Shown in pieces: positions 1 through 11,069 of a stretch of DNA of 64,000 nucleotides. The translations under genes and the position numbers were made by a program. Location: positions 1 through 64,000 of the forward strand of contig NJFT01000219.1 of NCBI GenBank assembly GCA_002221725.1, read 5' to 3'. The DNA is from Scedosporium boydii. Taxonomy: Eukaryota > Ascomycota > Sordariomycetes > Microascales > Microascaceae. How positions within the stretch are numbered: the first letter of the stretch is position 1; the number at the start of each line of letters is the position of its first letter. Under the pieces are notes generated by a model. That model saw nothing but the letters and a program-made list of their open reading frames with translations. It was not told the DNA's origin and searched no databases.

Positions 1-1015
1 GTCCCCCTCGACTTCCCCTCGCATCTTCCCTCCTCACCTGTCACCTTCTGCATAGCCGTGTTCCCTTCTCACTACCATCTCCCCTCGGGAAGGTACATAT
101 ATGCAACCTACATGACTTTGACTTATACCATATTGATCTCATATTGATCTCTTCAACATACCCCGTACGAACTAGATCGAAATAGACTTTCGCATACCCT
201 TTTCGTGTAAGCCCTGGAACATCCCACCCCCCTCAAAACACCCCCAGCATTCCCAGCACACCCCGGCGCAAATAAATCGCCGTCCCTCCAATCGCTCCAG
301 CCTTGCCCGTTGCAGTAATACTTATCTGAACATTGACGTAAACACCCAACCAGGGCTTCCATCGCTCTTGGCCCGCCCCCCTCCTCCCTGTTGACTCTAC
401 CCCTCCGCCGCGCTGTCATCCTCTGCCCTATAGCCTAGTCCCATCTCCGCTACCGCCGCTGGCCGCTCATCCTTCGTCCCTCTCAACTCCCATTTGACTC
501 CTTTGACTCAAAACACACCCCGTTCTTCCTCCTCAAACCATCCTAGAGTGTGCGTCTTACTGCATAACCTTCAATCACTTCCCCCCCTGGCTGGCCACGT
601 TAGTCCTAAAACCCATACACCACTTTACTGTGTCCCGCCTTCATCTGATTCAGGGATCGGCTTTAGATCTGAAGAATCACATCTCTGCACAGGTTCTCAG
701 ATTTAGTCCTCGTCAACTTTTCCAAGTCTGTGTATCATACTCAGCGCCGATACAACCGCGCACCTCAAGTTGAAATCCGCAACCCTCAGGCCTTGAACAT
801 TTTCCAGGAATTCATTTCAGAATAGCGCCAGGTATATCGTGACGGGCAGGGTATTCCTCCCCCTCTCCCTAGCCAGCTCTCCTCCCCGGGAGCGGTGCCC
901 CACCATCATTTACATTCCGAGATGCCCTCGCTGGCGTGCGGGGAACGGTTAAGTCTGTGGTCTAGGAGGCTAACACAGTCAGACGTAGGGCGGGAAGTAG
1001 CTTGGTCCTGCCCAA
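1..1015 (+). promoter_or_regulatory. 5' region of the Asg1-like regulator
   Basis: This stretch is C/T-rich and shows no coding pattern on either strand; short open frames here lack family features and splice logic. It precedes the zinc-cluster gene that begins with an ATG at 1016, so it probably holds that gene's promoter and a long pyrimidine-rich leader. No TATA box or defined operator could be assigned. Confidence 0.4.
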
Positions 1016-4000
1016 ATGGTGAGCTTTGCCGTCAATAGACCTCCTAGTTATCTGATATTGTGGAACATGAGTATTCTTGTGTCTCCTCCTGCCCGAAGTT
1101 TGTGCTGACAGGCGCCAGTCTCCGACATCCCCTGAGGCGTCCGACGACGATCCTACCGGGGTCGCATCTCGAGAGTGGAATGCCCAAGATAGCGGCGCTG
1201 GTCAGGATGACGCCTCACCAGCCGGGAGTGGAAAGTCGGGTTCTGACGGAGAAGGTAAGGACGCGGCCGGCAACGACGCGCCAAGTCTTCCTGTCCAGAA
1301 GCGCCGACGTGTTACTCGAGCCTGCGATGAATGCCGTCGGAAAAAGATAAAATGCGACGGAAAGCAGCCGTGTACTCACTGTTCTGTGTATAGCTATGGT
1401 AAGTTTTCGCCATTTACCACCTTCTTAATCATCATCATGGTGGGAAATGGGAATGCAACCTGACCACCGCCACAACTCAGTGTCAGGCGGCAAAATCGTA
1501 GCTAACTCGGTCTTTTATAGAGTGTACATATGATAAGCCCTCGAACCGTAGAAGAAACCCGGCGCCGCAGTACATCGAAGCGCTAGAAAACCGACTTCAA
1601 CGAGCTGAGTCCATGCTACGCAAATTCGTTCCCGATGTCGATCTTTCAGACCCCGATCTCGACCCAGCCGTTAAGCAGGAGTTCCGAAATCGAGAACTTG
1701 CGCGTGCTCAAGCAGCCAAACTCAAGCAAGTACAATCTGGATTTGATGCAGATACTGAAGATGGGCAAATTATGTCCATGATCGAGTCGATTGGCCAACT
1801 TGACCTGGACGATGCCGGGGGTTGGGATTTCCACGGCGCGAGCTCCGGTGCCGTCTTCCTTCGCCGGATGAAGGAGCACTTTCGGGGCATGCTGGGTCCT
1901 ACCGAAAAGGTCCCGTTCCTTCCTCGCCCAGAACGGCCTCCGGGACTCATGCATATCGAATCTCCACAATCCGGCGCCAGCTCGCCTTTCGATTCTACTA
2001 GCTCTCTCTCGTTGGAACTCCCATCGAAGGATGAGATTAAAGATCTGTCTTACTATTCACTAAACTGCGCAACTTGCCTAATTCGAATCGTCCATGTACC
2101 CTCTTTTTACGAACAACTTGATGCCATTTATGACAAGACTTACGACGCTCTCACTCGCGACGAATACCATTTTCTAGGCCTTGTCTACGCAGTCATGGCC
2201 CTCGGTTGCATGTATAGAAATCTCGACCCCGAAAAGCCCCAGAAAGCGGCATATCGGGAAGCCTTGCAAGATGGGTACGTTCCATCCAGATTTCCACAGA
2301 AGCATGTAACGAGCCGGAGAAAGGGCTAGAGATTAACTGACTCGCTATCCGTGTAGGTTACGCTATTATAATTGTGCGAAAACAGTCCTAAGAGACTTGG
2401 CAGAGTGCAGGGACCTTACTTCACTTCAGGCATTGATCTTCATGATATTGTTCCTCCAGGCTACTTCGAACCTCAGCGCTTGCTACGGCTTCATTGGGAT
2501 TGCTTTAAGATCGGCGTTGCGAATGGGCCTCCACCGTCACCTAGAGCACCGCTTAATATCCCCTATCGAGCAAGAAGTGCGGAGACGGGTGTTTTATGTT
2601 GTGCGGCAAATGGACATTTACGTTTCCACCCTCCTAGGTTTTCCTTTGCTTCTACGGAACGAGGACATTGATCAGAAATATCCCAGCGAGGTAGATGACG
2701 AATATATCCTCGCGGACGGCCTTCACCCTCCACCCGGCGACAGACCGTCACTATTCCAGGCGTTTAACGCACATACGAGGCTGATGGAGATTCTCGCGAA
2801 GATCGTTAGGCATGTCTATCCGACGCAAGGATTCAACCAAGGGCAACCTTCAATGGGTAAAAGGGGGGACCCTCTCAATACAACTTACATCATCAGCTAC
2901 GCCAGGATTAGGGAAATCGAGAAGGATCTCCACGAGTGGTACGAAAAACTCCCGGAAATCTGGCGGCCGAGTTCCGAGGGTCACATTGAGGTAGTCCGGT
3001 GAGTGATTTTCCACAACACTGTTTCTCGATTTGTGATGCTTGTAGTGTCCTTAAATGGCATCTACCATTTAAGCAGGGTAATCAGCGTCCTAACAGGCCA
3101 ATTTTAGAATTCGGCACCTCCTAAGATTCGCCTATGCCCACGTCCAGCTTGTGTTGTACCGTCCATTCCTCCACTATGTCTCGCCTAGGCTCAGCCGTGG
3201 CAAGAACATAGACGAGCTTTCGTACGCCTGCGCAGCGGCAGCCATTAGCGTCTCCCGGAATATTGTGCATATAGGCATTGAAATCAGAAAACAAGGTGTC
3301 CTCATCGGTCCGTACTGGTTCATGCTTTACACGGAATTCTTCGCCGTCTTATCACTCGTCTTCTACGCGACCGAGAACCCTCAGAAGAATGGCACCGCGG
3401 AAGTGTTGGGGGATGCGATTGCTGGGAGAAACATGATCGCGGATCTTGTCGATGGCAGCCTCGCCGCAGCGCGGGTAACCAACGCGCTGAATGTGAGTCT
3501 AATCGGGCACCTTCTGCTTTGGAGGGCGGTAGGCGTTACAAATTTGTACTAACGGATGTTTTGAGCCTTTCCAGGTCCTTTTTGAGGAGCTGCCAAAGAA
3601 GATGGATCTCCCATTCCCGCGCCAGGCAATGTCGAAGAAGCGTCCCATGACAGCAAAGGATGACTCGGCTGGGCCATCAACGCTGCACCGACGATCCGAA
3701 GAGCTACCGCCGCAACAACCTAACAACTCCTTACCTAGAACTTCCATTGCTCAGTCATCAACATCGAGGGGGTCGTTTGACAGTGCATCACTACCCGCTG
3801 GGGGCTTCCATCCAGACGCATTCCCGGCCAACCTCCAGGACCTCCTGCCGCTCGACATGGCCTCACGCACGACACCCGATTCCACAAGTAACGGGCCCGC
3901 CGGAATGCCTCAGGGATCGGGTTACGTAGGCAGTCAGGGCGCGAGTTCGGCTGCGCTCAACAAACTCGACGCCCTCATGTTCCCTTCGGAGGATCCGTTC

Positions 4001-4396
4001 GACTACCCGAACCAGCCGATGATGGAACTTGGTCTGCAGCAGAAACTGGGACAAGAACACTCGATGCAAAACCAAGGCCAAGGGTCCCATGACTCGTCGC
4101 AGTTTTTCGTTCCGGGACCCTTCGACGATGTAGAGTCGCAGCTTCTCGGTCAAATGCCGCCCTTTATGATCGACCAAGCGCAACAGGGTATGGATTTGCC
4201 CATTCCCATGTTCACTAATGACTTGGCATCCCACAGCCACGCGGCGTCACCCAACCCGGGCCAGGCACAGGCAGCGCAGGCAAGCCAGCAGAGTAGAGTG
4301 GAGCAGCTACGGCGTCAACAGCAACAGATCCTAGCAGCCCAGCGGTTCCGCACTGATTGGGCGGCGTACGGCAGGGGTACGGGAAGTTTCCACTGA
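1016..4396 (+). CDS. Zn2Cys6 transcription factor, Asg1-like, six exons
   Basis: Predicted nuclear DNA-binding regulator. Exons: 1016-1018, 1119-1398, 1521-2274, 2357-2998, 3108-3492 and 3575-4396; joined they give an unbroken 961-residue frame. The binuclear zinc cluster has Cys at 70, 73, 80, 86, 89 and 96 (C-x2-C-x6-C-x5-C-x2-C-x6-C), in a context ([14 protein letters not shown]) like yeast Asg1. A short linker/coiled segment follows at about 105-125, then a fungal-specific transcription factor middle domain at about 230-500. The C-terminus is Ser/Gly/Gln-rich with a QQQQ stretch near the end and looks like a disordered activation region. The start is the ATG at 1016, followed directly by a GTGAGC donor. 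No other in-frame ATG lies upstream of the zinc cluster, and splicing yields a normal [13 protein letters not shown]-terminus. Introns are 82-122 nt. It converges on the velvet gene downstream. Target genes cannot be read from sequence; Asg1 assignment is by zinc-cluster resemblance only. Confidence 0.88.
1019..1118 (+). other. intron directly after the start codon
   Basis: The 100-nt interval begins GTGAGC immediately after the ATG at 1016-1018 and ends in CGCCAG. Removing it joins ATG to TCT CCG ACA TCC CCT and restores the frame leading into the zinc cluster. Start exons of only three coding bases occur in fungi but are often missed by gene callers. Confidence 0.7.
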
Positions 4397-5661
4397 ACCT
4401 GATTGTGGAGGTGGTGTTGTTTATTATGGTCTGCTTTCGTCCGCCAGGCGGAAAATAATAAGGACATCCTTCAAAAGGGAAGGACGGAAAAACAAAAGAG
4501 AAAAGGAGAGAGGTATGGAAACAACGTACGTTAGCATGAGCTCAAGACGTAGTCCATATCCGCGATTCGCTGGCCGAACATTTTTCATGTCATGGTTAAG
4601 GCGTTAAGGCGGGGGACGGATGATGACGACGACCCATGTGGAAAAATGTCCCCTTTTTGTTCTTTTCATTCTCGGGGACTTTAAAGGTGTTTCGATGTTG
4701 TAGGAGCTAGTGCGCGAACGACGGGGAGGAGGAGTTCCCCCTCGGCTGGATACGTTAGTGTATATCCCCTTGTCTGCGGGTACATTTCGACCCCTTGTTG
4801 GATAGGTTTTTTATTTGCGAGTATATATCAGTGAATAATCCTGTGATAAGGGAACCTCAATGATGGAGTTTTTCGTTTCCTTTTCCCCTTGTTTTGGGGG
4901 GCCGGGTTCGTTGAGCCTGTTCACGGGAAAGTAGTCGGCGGGACATCCTCGTTGTCTGCCTCCAAAGAGGGTGGATATACCCTCGGCGAGATTGTATTTT
5001 TGTCAAGAGGCACCTCTTTCATGGACCATCGCGGACATAGTGTTCCCACTTCAAGCTGGAAACGTCCAGGCCCGAGGGTCAAAGACATGAATGCTTAGAG
5101 AAACGAGGCTTGGCTTTATTCATTCATCATTGTGCCATCAACGACAGATCCTCTTGTGAAAAAAAATATGCATATATATGCGCAGCTAGGGAGGAAAGAA
5201 AGAAAGAAAAATCAGAATTCAACCAAGCAAGTGAAGACATGCTTCCAACAATGACCCAGCCAAATCCCATCCTATCCATCATCTGAGAGTCTATAAACAC
5301 TAAAACCAGCAAAAACAAGATCATCACCAAGACCAAAAACCGCCATGTTTGAGAAATAAGTGTAAAATAAAATCCCGATAAAGCCATCATGGTACTCTCC
5401 CAGCGTGTTCCGTTCAACCTTTCCATAAGCCATTTCAACCTCAAACTCCCGTGGAGAGGAGAGGTGGGTATAAAGAAAACAAGACCGCCAGTTTTCACGC
5501 CGACAGTAAACCAAGCCCAACTCAAATGCCGCCATTTCATCGCCCATTCTATAGCCCATTTTTGTAAAGTAGATAAGTCCGTCATCCCCATAATCGCCGT
5601 ACGTAATTCAAAATATCCAAAGAAAAAAAAAAGAAAAAAAAGAAAAGAGTACAAAAAGAAC
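4397..5661. other. convergent intergenic region, no gene seen
   Basis: This is the tail-to-tail spacer between the zinc-cluster factor and velC. It contains T-rich and A-rich stretches typical of fungal 3' untranslated regions, including A-rich tracts near 5191-5211 and 5620-5645 just beyond the velC stop. Open frames here are low-complexity or antisense and were not accepted. Nothing else is supported. Confidence 0.5.
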
Positions 5662-7146
5662 CTAGTTCTTTCGTGCTCGCTTCCGCCTTCCGCCGGAACT
5701 GCCCTCCTCGCCATCTTCGTCGGTGTCGTCGCGGGCATGTGAATTTCCCGATTTCTCGTTACCCTTCTTGATGGAAATGAGACACCCCTGTTCCTTGAGC
5801 CTCTTGGTGAGGGGAGTGCTGGCTTGCATCCCGGGGAAGTCCTTCGCGTTGTAAACGGTAAAGACGTCGCTCATCACTTCGGCCTTGATGGGGAACTTCT
5901 TGCCACCCTGGGTGCTCGTAATGGGGTCGATGATTACGAGGGCAAACTTGAGGCGGAAAGATCCGGGGGTTCGGCACGACAGGTCCGGGAAGCAGAAGAA
6001 GCAACCTTCCTCGCCATTCTCATCAAGCCCGACAAAAGGCGAGGCCACAAGTGTGCCCATCAACCTTCGCTGTTGGCGGTAGTCTTCGGGCATCGCAGAA
6101 TTATCCTGCTCTCCGGTCGAATCCCAGATGGAGCAGTGCATGACGGAGAAAGGGTATTTAATCCGCTGACTAATCTCTTCCTTGGAGAGGCTGGGGTCCT
6201 CGATGGTAAGTTGAACAATCGGGGGCGGATCGATGACTCGTCGGTCCCTCTCGCCAAAGCCGCAAGACCGTGCTGCTACGGGTTGTTGGCGAACGGTTAT
6301 TCGGTACTCGGACCGTGTCGACGGTAGACCGGCTATGGGCATCGGGGGCTGTGGCACAGCGCTGCTTCGTTGGGGTCGCGCTTGGGGCTCTTCGCTGCTG
6401 AGGAGGTCGGAAATCTTTACTCGCTCGGTCTTCGTGTCTAGCCTGGGTGACCAGGTTTGGTGACTGTGGGGGCTCGAGGGCTGAGGGGTTGGCTGGTAAT
6501 GGGCATTCTGAGGGTATGCCGGCGGAAGCTTCGCAGGATGCATCTCAGAGTAGTGGTCCTCGACAGACCGTCTCTTGTTGTGACGTATGGGCTGCTGTTG
6601 GTAAGCTTGTGGTGGGTGTTGGGGGTAGGCAGGCTGCTGCTGTTGTATCCTAGGGAGGTGTGGCACAGGCCCTTGTGAGATCCGCGCATCTTGGAAGTCT
6701 TCAGCCGACCTCTCGCTTGCCGTCGATGAGAGAGTGGGGGATACTCGCGCTAGATCCTGTACAGGGTTACGCTTTTGTTGGGCTAGAGCAGCAAGATGGT
6801 GAAGGGGTTGGCTCGTAGGATGAAGCAGAGGCGGTGACGATTGCTGGATGGGAGAAGGCGTCTGATAGTCGTGGTATCCGTAGGAAGGCTTCACCGCGGT
6901 GTGAAGAGGAGGAGGCGGAGGCGGATGAGGCGCGCCTGTGTTGATGGAGGTCATGGGATTGGTATTCGTCGCGGACGTGGGTGGTTCGTGGCCGCTAGGT
7001 GCGCCAGACATGAGGCTAGAAGGCGGCGGCAATCGCATAGAAGGCTGATCAGCGGGATAGTAGCTGGCCGCACCTACATGCCGAGCAGCACCATAGGGTG
7101 GCTCATGTATCCATCCGTTTACTGGCCTAGCCATTGTGTCCACCAT
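5662..7146 (-). CDS. velC: velvet-domain regulator, VelC type
   Basis: Velvet proteins are fungal nuclear regulators that bind DNA through an NF-kB-like fold and control sexual/asexual development and secondary metabolism, often as heterodimers with VosA, VelB or VeA. The 494-residue product has a long Pro/Gln/Ser/His-rich N-terminal half and a single uninterrupted velvet domain at about 285-455. Landmarks are an ISDLLS motif before the domain, YRITVRQQPVAARSCGFGERD, RRVIDPPPIVQLTI, and FFCFPDLSCRTPGSFRLKF. The tail is acidic then Lys/Arg-rich (GGRRKRARKN), a likely nuclear signal. A C-terminal, uninterrupted velvet domain fits VelC better than VosA (N-terminal domain) or VelB (interrupted domain). 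The coding region is one exon. The start at 7146 has A at -3 and G at +4; alternatives are an ATG at 7134 and an upstream one at 7197. Confidence 0.9.
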   Translation of the reverse strand: MVDTMARPVNGWIHEPPYGAARHVGAASYYPADQPSMRLPPPSSLMSGAPSGHEPPTSATNTNPMTSINTGAPHPPPPPPLHTAVKPSYGYHDYQTPSPIQQSSPPLLHPTSQPLHHLAALAQQKRNPVQDLARVSPTLSSTASERSAEDFQDARISQGPVPHLPRIQQQQPAYPQHPPQAYQQQPIRHNKRRSVEDHYSEMHPAKLPPAYPQNAHYQPTPQPSSPHSHQTWSPRLDTKTERVKISDLLSSEEPQARPQRSSAVPQPPMPIAGLPSTRSEYRITVRQQPVAARSCGFGERDRRVIDPPPIVQLTIEDPSLSKEEISQRIKYPFSVMHCSIWDSTGEQDNSAMPEDYRQQRRLMGTLVASPFVGLDENGEEGCFFCFPDLSCRTPGSFRLKFALVIIDPITSTQGGKKFPIKAEVMSDVFTVYNAKDFPGMQASTPLTKRLKEQGCLISIKKGNEKSGNSHARDDTDEDGEEGSSGGRRKRARKN

Positions 7147-7301
7147 GGTATAGCCAAAGTTGTGTCTTGGGATAGACTCGACAGCCGTAAACGACATGTA
7201 TGCAAATAAAAAAAAGGCGTGGAAAATCGTAAAGGCACAAGATGCGGAGAGTCGATTAGGTATGGCAGCTCTACTATGCCAATCGTCGCCGTCTTCTCTG
7301 G

Positions 7302-7572
7302 CTGGGAACACAAAACTACGTTAACACTCGCCAATGTGAATGTCGATTGGCAAGAGATATATATGGCTGCAGTAGCAACATGGAACACGAAGGTTCGGAG
7401 TGCCAGGTGCCCGGTGGGCGGGTAAGGGCAGGTGGGGACAGAGTTCGCAAGGTGGGAGGGGAGAGATCAAGGACACCCGTGTGTAAGTTGTGCGATTTGG
7501 ATTGGGTTGTGTTTTGTATGATGCTCGGAACGGGCGTCCGGAATCAGCGGTATAGTTGGGAACAAAACTTAC
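7302..7572 (-). other. possible 5' UTR intron of velC
   Basis: On the minus strand a GTAAGT donor lies at 7572 and a TTCCCAG acceptor ends at 7302, upstream of all candidate velC start codons. Removing it would leave a leader entering the velC frame without an extra ATG. Only the splice-site sequences support this. Confidence 0.3.
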
Positions 7573-8903
7573 TTGATCTGGTGTCACAATAACGGGACTC
7601 TTGGATGGAGAACTGTCGAAGCTGTCCGAGTATCTTGCAACTGGAGATTACCTCTCGGGAATGCTGATATGCTAAGAAGCCGGGGAACGAAAGGAAAGAG
7701 AAAGCTGAGAATTCTAACGTTGTAGGAGAGCCAATTAAGGGTTGTTGACCATGTTCAAAAGAAATAACGTCTGGTTACCAGGAGGAATGTACGAGAGAAG
7801 AATCGGGCTCGACGTGGCGGTAAGTCAGTGAATCGATGTCCAGAAGCCTGAGAGGTTTCGATCGAATTGGTCGCTCTGCAAGGAAACCACGCCTTTCTTC
7901 GACCGGCACACTTCTAATATGAAGTGCAGTTGAATGATGCTAGCTGGTGGCTACATATATCGGCAGCGAAGGGCGTCCAACTTTGACTATGGCTCAGGCC
8001 AACGGGCTTGGATGGTCAATTAAAGATTTAATCGAGAGAAGGCGGGTTCGCGATGATGGCCAAGAGCCAAGAAACTGCAGGTAGCCGAGTTGCGCTGTCC
8101 TTCTCCGTTGAAGAGGTCGCCCAAATTATTGTCTCCGTCCACTCGTGGAAGCTTGCCTAGTCGACCCGAGGGGGAAATTGGTCGTCTTCCGGTAATGAGA
8201 CCGTTTCGACAGGTTGAATCTGGCGCCGAATATGACACGACACGGCAGCTTTGAGGTTCCTCCAAGAACGAGCGGTGGTGATGCAGAAGAGGTGGTGGTG
8301 GCCTAAGGCTGGGCGAATTGTAGCGTAACAAGAAGCCAAATTGGTTCACGACGTCGACTTGCGGTTAAGGGAGACGAGAAGAGAAAAACCACGACACTTG
8401 GCAGAGAGAACCGAAAATGGGGCTTGAAGGTATTATAAAGAACGTATTGGAAAAGCAAGTAGGCGTGTCTGCTGGAAAAGAGTGGAGAATGATGATGTAG
8501 GAAAAGCAAAGTGAAGCAAAGTGAAGAAGAGAGGGAGAGACTGAAGAGGTGGAGAATGATATCTTTCCTTCCTTTTTCTTCAAAGCACCCGTCGTCGGGA
8601 ATATGAGCTGTGTAAGATGGAAGGCGGAGGATGGCCCAAGGTATATATGCACACACTCGAGAATTTGGCTGCGAAGAGGACGTCGTAGGGCGGTGGGAGA
8701 ATGGGATATAAGGACGAGGGATCAATCATGTACATGTATACGACAAGACAAGACGGTGGATAATGTACAATGCTCCAAGTGTGCCAAGAAACAATGAATG
8801 GTACTCGGATAGGACCAAACCCAGGCTGAGGCGGGCGTGGAAGAAATGGTGGAAAGCGCCAGCTAAAGACGGTAGCCAGGCTGTGGAGAGTAACAAGAGG
8901 AAG

Positions 8904-8914
8904 GTACGAAGTAC
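8904..8914. repeat. GTACGAAGTAC palindrome copy
   Basis: A short near-palindromic motif of the family found repeatedly between genes in this window; this copy is the 11-mer GTACGAAGTAC. Confidence 0.6.
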
Positions 8915-9606
8915 AGCAGTGCATCTACGGTACGCTACGGAGCATTGCCCACCTGTCACTGAGGACGAGGAGAAGGCACGGGAGATCTAGACGGAAAGAG
9001 AGGGCCTGCGACTGGGCTGCGACGGTACGATACTGGAGTGTATCGACAAGCAGCCACCACCACATGTTTTTACTACTGAGCGGGTACACTAACGGGTACT
9101 CTTCGTTGTGTGACTTTGACACGACGACACTGCAGGGCAGGGCCTAGCCAGCAGGCGGTACCCCCCCCCAAATTCTGCGCTAGCGTGCCCGCTACCCACT
9201 GATCGCCTCGAGTGCCTCAGCACTCTCTCGCCGGTTGTCTGGTTGAGCTTGGTTCAGGTTGTTTGCGGGCTGCATGTGACTAGATGTACCCAAGAAAGCG
9301 AGAAGGAAACGGTGGAAACGGGGGAAAGTGAGAACGAGGAGTTCCCAGGCCGAGGCCCGCCTGCAACCCAGGGTTCTCCCTGTGCCGGGTAGACACAAAT
9401 GGCTTTCAGCATTGCATCGAATCAATGCTTTCACGCTTTCCGGGACGGCAAGAATATCTGGGAGTTGTAGAACGGAGAACGGAGAACGGAGTCTGTCATT
9501 TCAAGGTACAAGGGTTGACGGAGTTTCTTCGCCGCCGTAGCTAGGTACTGGGATTTGGAGAGAAAGACCCGGAAGTAACATGGGAAAGGGCCAGGGATCC
9601 CTCCTC

Positions 9607-9747
9607 CAAACCCAAAAGAGGGCAAAAGAGGGGTGTGTGGGGAGGGGCGTGGAGGAGGGGTGTGAGAGGGAAGAAAGGGCGTGTAAATGTGCATGTTCTG
9701 GGGGGGACGGAAGGAAGGGTTGAAGATGGGGGGGGTGAGGGGGGGTG
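9607..9747 (+). repeat. G-rich block with quadruplex potential
   Basis: The plus strand carries many closely spaced runs of three to seven G, ending with a 7-base run at 9700-9706, GGG at 9717-9719, an 8-base run near 9728-9735 and a 7-base run near 9739-9745, separated by short loops. This satisfies the usual four-run G-quadruplex pattern several times over. It lies in the gene-free region, about 2.4 kb upstream of the velC start. Confidence 0.55.
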
Positions 9748-11051
9748 AGAACGATCCTGGCCCTTGGTTCTCTTCTTTTACTCCTCCGGAGGGTATCGGT
9801 AGAAACAAGGGGGAGTGGATGTTGGGACAGGCGAGAGAGCCGAGACTGGAACTTGCCTCGCTCCGTGTATGTACGGAGGAGAAGCTGAGGGAGCTAAACC
9901 CAGGAATCAGGTATTGCTGGGTGAAGTATTTATTAGCCGTACCCTCAACCTCGACGGAAGTCGAGATGGCCGGAATTACCCTATTGAACCGCCGTTCGAT
10001 TTGAGATATGTGCCCTCCTTATTTGTGAGACGGCGAGTCCCCGGACTTGCCAGAAATCGTGGAAGAATCCTGGAGTTGGAGATTTGATTGAGTCTTTACC
10101 CAGATCTCTGTGCTCTGTGCTCCGTGCGCCATCACCACTTTTTTTGACATGGAACGTGGAATGGGGAAGACATTGTCAGCGCTTGCTCCATAGTCTTGCC
10201 CTGTTCAGATTATAGGTACCATGCTCTATCAAGCACGACGAAGTACCTATCAAATATTACATATTGCGAGAATATTTAGCTCATTGTTCATGAGTACGAC
10301 GTCGAGAATATTCTCCAGGTCCAAATACCGTCTCGACTCCTGGACTCGGCCGATCGAGACATAACATGACCTCGTAGAATCATCCACCTCGGCTCAAAAA
10401 CCAGAACCTTCAGTCATTATCTCGGGTTTGGTGAGATTGCTGAATTCACGAAATCGGCCCTGTTTCTTTTGTTTCGCCTCCCGCGGCATGGCAAAAACCC
10501 TGATGCTCTCCCATTTACCAGGCTTTCCCTAACTCTAACTGAGATTGGGTTTCTGATGGAAGCCTCGGAGAACGGTTCGACGATTTAGAAATGCGGAACC
10601 GACTTTGGGCGGAAAAGGGTAAGTGATTAACTAGCTTGCGGGCTGGCAAGAAGCTTTCTGAAGGTTTTCCCTCCCGCCTTAGTGAAACCGAAAAAAAGTT
10701 GGGGTGGTTCTCTGGCTCTGTTGCCACTCCTCAAACGAAGCCGAATTCCTCCTAGTTCTTTTTTCGCTCTTTTTCGAGCCTCTTGAGACAACGGCAAAAG
10801 AAGAAAAAAAAAAAGAAGCTCGGCAAAGCCTGGTGAGGAAATGTGGAAGAACCGACAAGCCGAGCGTCAGCTCCGGTCACGACACGTTCGAAGCTAAATA
10901 GCCGTGCCGTGCTTCTTACGGGGATATCCGTTTTGGACAAAACACACATTTTCGCCCGCTACCTGAGATCTCTTGTCCCGGTTTATCGGTGATGAATGTG
11001 CGCTTGGCGAGGGCTTTGTTAGCGAATACCTGAGACCTAACTCTACCCTCA

Positions 11052-11069
11052 GTACTTCGTACTTCGTAA
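11052..11069. repeat. tandem GTACTTC palindrome copy
   Basis: Two overlapping TACTTCGTA units are arranged head to tail, belonging to the dispersed TACGAAGTAC motif family. Confidence 0.55.

Noticed and set aside
5389..5742. Plus-strand frame overlapping the velC 3' end
   Set aside because: It is antisense to velC coding and 3' sequence, low-complexity Lys-rich, with no support.
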